A stretch of 64,000 nucleotides of DNA from a bacterium (GTDB taxonomy: Bacteria > Vulcanimicrobiota > Vulcanimicrobiia > Vulcanimicrobiales > Vulcanimicrobiaceae), in assembly GCA_021832345.1 (NCBI GenBank), contig JAKBKY010000004.1, positions 36,001 through 100,000 of the forward strand. The letters run 5' to 3'. How positions within the stretch are numbered: position 1 is the stretch's first letter; the number at the start of each line of letters is the position of its first letter. The notes under the pieces were generated by a model. It did no database searches and was not told where the DNA came from. It was given only the letters and a program-made list of their open reading frames with translations. The position numbers and the translations under genes are program-made. Below, piece after piece: positions 57,541 through 64,000 of this stretch.

Positions 57541-58929
57541 TTACCGTGATGTGGCCGGTGCAGTCGGCGTACCGAACATGTACATCTGTATGCGTGGCGG
57601 GCGTGGTGGAGATGAGCAAAACGTGAGCGCATAGCGACCAGCGGAGTCTTCGAATATGCAGTCGCCGTCAATCTGCAGTTCCTTCCAATTGTGAAGGTTG
57701 ATAATCTTGGCGGTGCGTTTCCCGTTAATATAGGCCTCGAGCGACAGGATCGGCTCCTGCGGCGATTCCCAGGCTTCCGTCGGAATCCACGCGCCAGTAT
57801 TATCACTCCAGAGTTCACGCATATTCGCATGTGCGTCAAGGAGTGCGGCCCAGCGCTCGACGCCGTTCGCGCCCTTGCGAACAAGGAAGTACCTGTTGTC
57901 GATGACCAGCGGCAGGCCCATCAAGTTGTCGTACAGCATGCGCGGCCGCGCATGTAAGTGCGCGAGATCGTATACGAACAACGCTGAACTCGTTGCCACA
58001 TAGAGCCGATTGCCCACGACCAGGACCGTGCCGGGCCCGGGCAGGTCCTGGTTGAGCGGCAACGGGTGCGAGTACGGGTGCAAATCGACTCTCGACATCG
58101 TTTTGCCGCTCGAGAGCGAGACGCGTTCTATCGTAGCCGGCCAAGAATCACTGTGGCGCCCTTCGCAGCAGGTGTCGTCGATAAGCGCTTCGCCGTTTCG
58201 CACACCGATGATCGACCTATCCGGCCGAAACGCAACGATTGTCGAAAGCGTGTCGCGCTTGACAATCGCGCTCCGACGGAACGTGAATGCCCCGCTTGCT
58301 TTCCCGGCGATGCCCATGGTGTTGCGACCGAGCCGGATCATCTGATCGTAGTTGTCGAGAGCCATCGGGCGCGCCGAAGCAAGGATGTGCCCAGTGGAGG
58401 GCGCTAGTGCAAAGATCTCGCCGCCTGTGCACCCGACGTACAGCTTGTTGCCGATGTGGGCAGTGTAGGTCGGCATCATGCGCAGCACCCGGCATAACGA
58501 TGCGGAACGCCACTTCACGGCGCCAGTCCGTGCGTCGACACGCTCAATCGCGGTGCCAACGACTAAGAATAGCGGCGAGCCGGTTGTGGGGAAGGCGTCC
58601 TTTCGCAGCCACAGACGCCTTCCTGTTCGCGCATCAAGCCCTTCCGTGCTGCTTGTTTCGGCACGGCCTTTGGCGAACTTCCGCAGAACGACGGTGCCGT
58701 CATAGATGTCAACAGGCCCCGCCCCGCTTATCGTCCGGCTCCAGAGCGCGGACGCTCCAAGCACGAAGCCGTCTTCCGATTGCGGATGCGTCTGGGCATG
58801 CGTTATCTGCGCGCATGCAGCGGCGAGCGCTACCAAGCCGACGAGCGTACTACGGAAGCACCTTACGGCATACCTAACGCGGTTACGCGTTGACTGTGAC
58901 GGCCTATGAATGCTTCTCGGGTCGTCCAA
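57541..58929 (-). CDS. Exported PQQ-type beta-propeller protein (transposon cargo)
   Basis: 462 aa from the TTG at 58929, with AGGAGG nine bases upstream. A signal peptide (hydrophobic about residues 30-45, ending ITHA) precedes repeats of the PQQ type: LDARTGRRLWLRKD, DARTGAVKWRS and APSTGHILAS. Such propellers in the envelope serve as dehydrogenase domains or scaffolds; no catalytic residue pattern of a quinoprotein is recognisable. Earlier in-frame starts lie within the neighbouring gene and are unlikely. Lies between the internal transposon end and the cysteine-rich gene. Confidence 0.7.
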   Translation of the reverse strand: MDDPRSIHRPSQSTRNRVRYAVRCFRSTLVGLVALAAACAQITHAQTHPQSEDGFVLGASALWSRTISGAGPVDIYDGTVVLRKFAKGRAETSSTEGLDARTGRRLWLRKDAFPTTGSPLFLVVGTAIERVDARTGAVKWRSASLCRVLRMMPTYTAHIGNKLYVGCTGGEIFALAPSTGHILASARPMALDNYDQMIRLGRNTMGIAGKASGAFTFRRSAIVKRDTLSTIVAFRPDRSIIGVRNGEALIDDTCCEGRHSDSWPATIERVSLSSGKTMSRVDLHPYSHPLPLNQDLPGPGTVLVVGNRLYVATSSALFVYDLAHLHARPRMLYDNLMGLPLVIDNRYFLVRKGANGVERWAALLDAHANMRELWSDNTGAWIPTEAWESPQEPILSLEAYINGKRTAKIINLHNWKELQIDGDCIFEDSAGRYALTFCSSPPRPPRIQMYMFGTPTAPATSR

Positions 58930-58973
58930 TTTGGCCAGCCTCCTACAGACGGTTCCTATAGAACAGATGAGCG

Positions 58974-60272
58974 TTATGGCAAATTCGGATCGTTGTATGT
59001 CACACGTGGATCTGCTGGTGCCCACGTGATGGTAGTCATGAGGCACGATCCGGAACTTGGGACGGATTGGTATTCTGTGGCGGTGCCTTGGAGTTCCAAC
59101 ATGACTGACTTCTTGAACGTGTCGTAGGTCGTATTATATTTTGTTATGGTATACGCCACCGGACCATTCTTGGTTTCTATTACCTTGGTACAAGTGCTGT
59201 TGACGACCTGGTTCATCACGACCGCGCAATAGCCGTCCGAGTCCGGCGTACAGGCGTACGAGGGAGCGGTCGGAAGATTCGGAGCCTGCAGCTTGCTATC
59301 AGGCGCCGTACTTCTCACGCTGCTGCTCGGATAGCTGTAGTTCGAGTCCATAAGGCCTTCTGCAACCTGCTGGTCGGTTCCATTTGGAGAATCCGAATAG
59401 TAATAGCAGGTACCAACAGGGCAGAAGACTTGCCCATTGTACCAGCTAGATACCCACTCGATCGTGCACGGGTTCGAGAGACCAAAGCTGTTTGGTCCGC
59501 ACGGACTCACCAACTCGCCCATGACAACTTCATTCCACAAGCCATCCCCCTGACCACCGTTGCACCATCCGTAACAGGAGCCGTCGGCTCCATTTGGCTC
59601 CCCAATTGTAAACATCTGTGCGACCGCACAGCCCATGCAGTTGCTGGGCATGCCGTCGTATGTACCCGATTGCGCACCATCGTTTTGCGTCGGGTCCAAA
59701 GACGCAGGGGTCTTAAAAAAGGTCCACGCTGGAGTTTGCAAGATGACGGTCGCCGGTGGAAGGAGGTTCAGATAGAATTGCGATGGATTGTAAGCCGGCG
59801 TTCCTACGACAAGCATCGATGTCCCAGTGTACGGACTAGGCAACGTGCCGTAAAGGATTACTACGGGTTGACCGCACAGCCAGTGCTCGTAGGTATTGAC
59901 GAACTGCCCGCTAGGGGGGTCCCATATGCCGCCAGAATTTACAAAAGCAAACACGTCACTGGGATTGATATCCTGGCTAGGGTCGTATTCGTTTGCGCCA
60001 ATGCCGGCGTCCGTTTGGCTCCCAACAGTGTTCGGCGACCAAGCATTGAAGTACATGTTGCCGGTGTCGCCGGACTGCAAGTGTACATCGCACGGCGGTG
60101 TTGCAATGCCAAAGGCGGCATTGAGGCCTTGGTAGGAATAATTGCGGATATACGGACCTCCGGAAGCACTTAACGGAGGATACTCATCGGAGTTCTGATT
60201 GTCTGCGCTGAACCAGCCCGTGGTGGGCTCAACGGCGTAGCATTCGGAATGAAGTGAACCATCGCCGGGAGA
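58974..60272 (-). pseudogene. Cysteine-rich secreted protein, frameshifted downstream part
   Basis: Open frame with no good start: reading backwards from the stop it stays open to a TGA at 60273-60275. The only ATG, GTG or TTG at its beginning is a TTG at 60080 (368 aa from there). The stretch upstream of that TTG reads as good protein sequence (for example NYSYQGLNAAFG and TPPCDVHLQ), continuous with the upstream lipoprotein in a different frame. Mature sequence has about a dozen cysteines, such as NCMGC, CYGWC and CPVGTC. A one-base change near 60245 would fuse both. Low-similarity secreted protein; function unknown. Confidence 0.6.
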
Positions 60273-60661
60273 TCAGCGAGATTCGACGTGACCGTCCCAT
60301 CGGCGGCGATATCGACGAAATCACCTCGCATCCCGGGCGGCATCAGTTCTAACAATTTGATCGCACGCTGCCGCGCAGCTCCGACAATGGATGGGTCAAC
60401 GAACCGCCCGTAGTCCGCATCTGTTTTCAAAATTAAGTGTTGCGCCTGTGCGAAACTGTGCATCGATCCGCCATTCGAAACGAGACCCCACTGGGAAGAT
60501 GGCGGAGTGGTCGACTGCGGCGACCCTTCTGGGTTGCGCGTCGATGCCGCCGGATTAAGACCGCTTTGTGGCTGCGACGGTATGGCGCTGTGCGAGCAGG
60601 CAGTTAGCAATAACGCGATCGCGACGACGATCACCCCCGAACGAGCGTGCTGACGGTTCAC
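60170..60661 (-). CDS. Lipoprotein, probably the N-terminal part of a frameshifted gene
   Basis: 163 aa. GTG start at 60661 with GGGAGG seven bases upstream. The signal has a lipobox LLLTAC with C22 as the lipidated residue. It runs SNGGSMHSFAQAQHLIL and FVDPSIVGAARQRAIKLLEL, then loses protein-like character after about residue 138 (PLSPPRAGS and on), where the other frame becomes coding-like. The most economical reading is a lost base around 60245, making a single lipoprotein of about 560 aa with the downstream frame. Confidence 0.6.
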   Translation of the reverse strand: MNRQHARSGVIVVAIALLLTACSHSAIPSQPQSGLNPAASTRNPEGSPQSTTPPSSQWGLVSNGGSMHSFAQAQHLILKTDADYGRFVDPSIVGAARQRAIKLLELMPPGMRGDFVDIAADGTVTSNLADLPAMVHFIPNATPLSPPRAGSAQTIRTPMSILR

Positions 60662-60738
60662 TTGCTTTCCTCCCGGCTAGGTAGCAGCGTTTGCACGCTT
60701 AGTCTTGCGAAGGAAGACAAAATCCTGCTCGCATTCTC

Positions 60739-60859
60739 CGTCAATATAGACTATACCCTATCTAGGCGTCAGGGAAGCCCCCAGAATGCGTCGGGCTGGG
60801 ATCGGTATCGGCATTTATTGACAGCTCGCCGTCAAGGTTATAGACTCTTTCCTGACAGT
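60739..60859. other. Candidate res site upstream of the resolvase
   Basis: Two similar blocks lie just before the resolvase ATG: 60739-60773 and 60832-60859, sharing GTCAA and TATAGACT with a GTCAG or CTGACAG end. A TTGAC/GTCAA inverted repeat lies at 60818-60835. Position and repeat layout fit a Tn3-type resolution site; binding is not shown. Confidence 0.45.
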
Positions 60860-61429
60860 ATGGAAAATCTCAAGGGTCAACGCGTCGGATATGTCCGCGT
60901 AAGCAGCTACGATCAGAATCCGGAACGCCAGCTCGATGACGTGCTGCTTGATCGCACGTTCACCGACAAAGCCTCCGGGAAGGACACGCGGCGGCCACAA
61001 CTCCAAGCGCTCACGGCGTTCGTGCGTGTCGGCGACACGCTGATTGTACACAGCATGGATCGCCTGGCGCGTAACTTGGACGATCTGCGCCGCATCGTTC
61101 GAACTTTGACACAACGCGGTATTCGGATCGAGTTCGTGAAGGAGCACCTAATTTTCAGTGGTGAGGATTCTCCGATGGCGAACCTGATGCTCTCAGTGAT
61201 GGGCGCGTTTGCGGAATTCGAGCGCGCTTTGATTCGGGAACGCCAACGAGAAGGGATCGCGCTTGCCAAGCAGCGCGGCGTCTATCGTGGACGAAAGCCG
61301 TCGCTCTCAGATTCCGAAATCACGGAAGTGCGGCGGCGGGTTGCCCTCGGAGACAAAAAAGCTCACATTGCTCGCGATTTCGCTATCAGCCGCGAAACGC
61401 TTTACCAGTATCTGCGAGCCAAACATTAA
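60860..61429 (+). CDS. tnpR: Serine recombinase (Tn3-type resolvase)
   Basis: 189 aa. The catalytic serine is in YVRVSSYDQN (S15 or S16), and the C-terminus has a helix-turn-helix (KKAHIARDFAISRETLYQYL). It resolves the cointegrate made during transposition by acting at a res site. The ATG at 60860 is in frame with an earlier open stretch that is not coding-like and overlaps the candidate res site. It lies just inside the right end, close to the classical tnpR place in the element. Confidence 0.92.
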   Translation: MENLKGQRVGYVRVSSYDQNPERQLDDVLLDRTFTDKASGKDTRRPQLQALTAFVRVGDTLIVHSMDRLARNLDDLRRIVRTLTQRGIRIEFVKEHLIFSGEDSPMANLMLSVMGAFAEFERALIRERQREGIALAKQRGVYRGRKPSLSDSEITEVRRRVALGDKKAHIARDFAISRETLYQYLRAKH

Positions 61430-61465
61430 CTGCCGCGACGGTCGAACGATGAGCCGGGAGCCTCA

Positions 61466-61501
61466 AATGGCGGCTGGTGACACAACCGCGCGGTTAACCC
61501 C
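61466..61501. repeat. Tn3-family right inverted repeat
   Basis: 36 bp ending in TTAACCCC. It matches the reverse complement of the left end at 33 of 36 positions; two of the three differences are next to the tip. Confidence 0.9.
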
Positions 61502-61506
61502 ATGCA
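61502..61506. repeat. Target site duplication, right
   Basis: ATGCA, direct repeat of 54225-54229. Confidence 0.85.
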
Positions 61507-61563
61507 GGGGAACACCTCGCACTGCCGCACATCGATGACGCCGGCCGCGTGGCCGGAATGCAA

Positions 61564-61591
61564 AGAGCCCGCCGCGTGAGCGGCGAGCTCT
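61564..61591 (-). terminator. rRNA operon terminator
   Basis: A 12-bp stem with one mismatch and a GTGA loop, between the end of the 5S gene and the transposon end. On the minus strand it is followed by a short T-run (CTCTTT). It ends transcription of the 23S-5S genes. Confidence 0.7.
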
Positions 61592-61603
61592 CTGTCCGAT
61601 AAT

Positions 61604-61719
61604 TCTGGCACCGACCTACTTTCGAGGGGCCCTGCGGCCCGACTATCATTGGCGCAGGCGGGCTTAACTGCCGTGTTCGGGATGGGAACGGGTGTGACCC
61701 CACCGCTAAGGGCGCCAGA
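61604..61719 (-). rRNA. rrf: 5S ribosomal RNA
   Basis: About 116 nt. The ends TCTGGCGCC and GGTGCCAGA pair, and the internal CCCATCCCGAACACGG block is the conserved loop region of 5S. 108 bp separate it from the 23S end. Confidence 0.93.
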
Positions 61720-61827
61720 AACCTGATCCCCAACCGCGACGACGAGCCGGAGCTCCTAGTCGATCGCGGCGGGAAAGCTATACAGAGAAGAACTTCCAGT
61801 GCCGAAAACTGAGAACTGATAGTTAGA

Positions 61828-64000
<2,173 letters not shown>

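Overview
The window is a GC-rich bacterial chromosome segment carrying core genes, one type IV pilus operon, one Tn3-family transposon and the 3' part of an rRNA operon. A secretin (PilQ type), PilMNOP-like genes and FtsA/FtsZ/FtsQ point to a diderm bacterium. The partial 23S rRNA has a roughly 100-nt insertion in domain III at the place where Actinobacteria carry their helix 54a insertion, although the gene content is not actinobacterial. I cannot name the phylum from sequence alone; a deep Terrabacteria lineage such as Eremiobacterota (WPS-2) would fit, as an inference only.

Layout. 1-10.7 kb (minus strand): a tightly packed chain valS-pyrR-pyrB-pyrC-carA-batD-like-moxR-DUF58-batA-pdxH, almost every junction overlapping by a few bases. 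10.7-16.8 kb: a secreted zinc metalloprotease, then clpX, clpP and tig (proteolysis and folding), with a perfect 22-bp inverted repeat between clpX and the protease. 16.8-18.8 kb: tRNA-Gly, tRNA-Leu, then rpsT and a ThrE-type exporter on the plus strand. 18.8-24 kb: priA and the shikimate genes aroB-aroK-aroC. 24-34.4 kb: a 13-gene type IV pilus operon (pilB-pilT-pilC-sigma-pilin-membrane protein-TPR-pilD-pilM-pilN-pilO-pilP-pilQ), nearly every gene coupled to the next by a 4-bp overlap and containing its own sigma factor.

34.5-45.5 kb: thyX, ftsZ, ftsA, a chemoreceptor and a small exported protein on the opposite strand, ftsQ, a Cof-type HAD phosphatase and dnaE. 45.6-52.3 kb (plus strand): a GAF-GGDEF diguanylate cyclase, a succinate/fumarate oxidoreductase of the SdhA-SdhB-SdhE type (no cytochrome b subunit seen), a small unannotated-looking 57-aa antisense gene over the terminator, and a long aldehyde dehydrogenase. 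52.3-54.2 kb: a DmpA-type peptidase and a HAD hydrolase.

54.2-61.5 kb: a 7.27-kb Tn3-family element with 36-bp ends and a 5-bp target duplication (ATGCA). It holds a transposase, a third internal copy of the end, cargo genes for exported proteins (a PQQ-type propeller and a frameshifted cysteine-rich lipoprotein), a candidate res site and a serine resolvase. It sits just downstream of the rRNA operon. 61.5-64 kb (minus strand): rrn terminator, 5S and most of the 23S gene, whose 5' end lies outside the window. No gene-free stretch exceeds about 300 bases; the longest are 54158-54441 (transposon left end) and 13294-13533 (inverted repeat).
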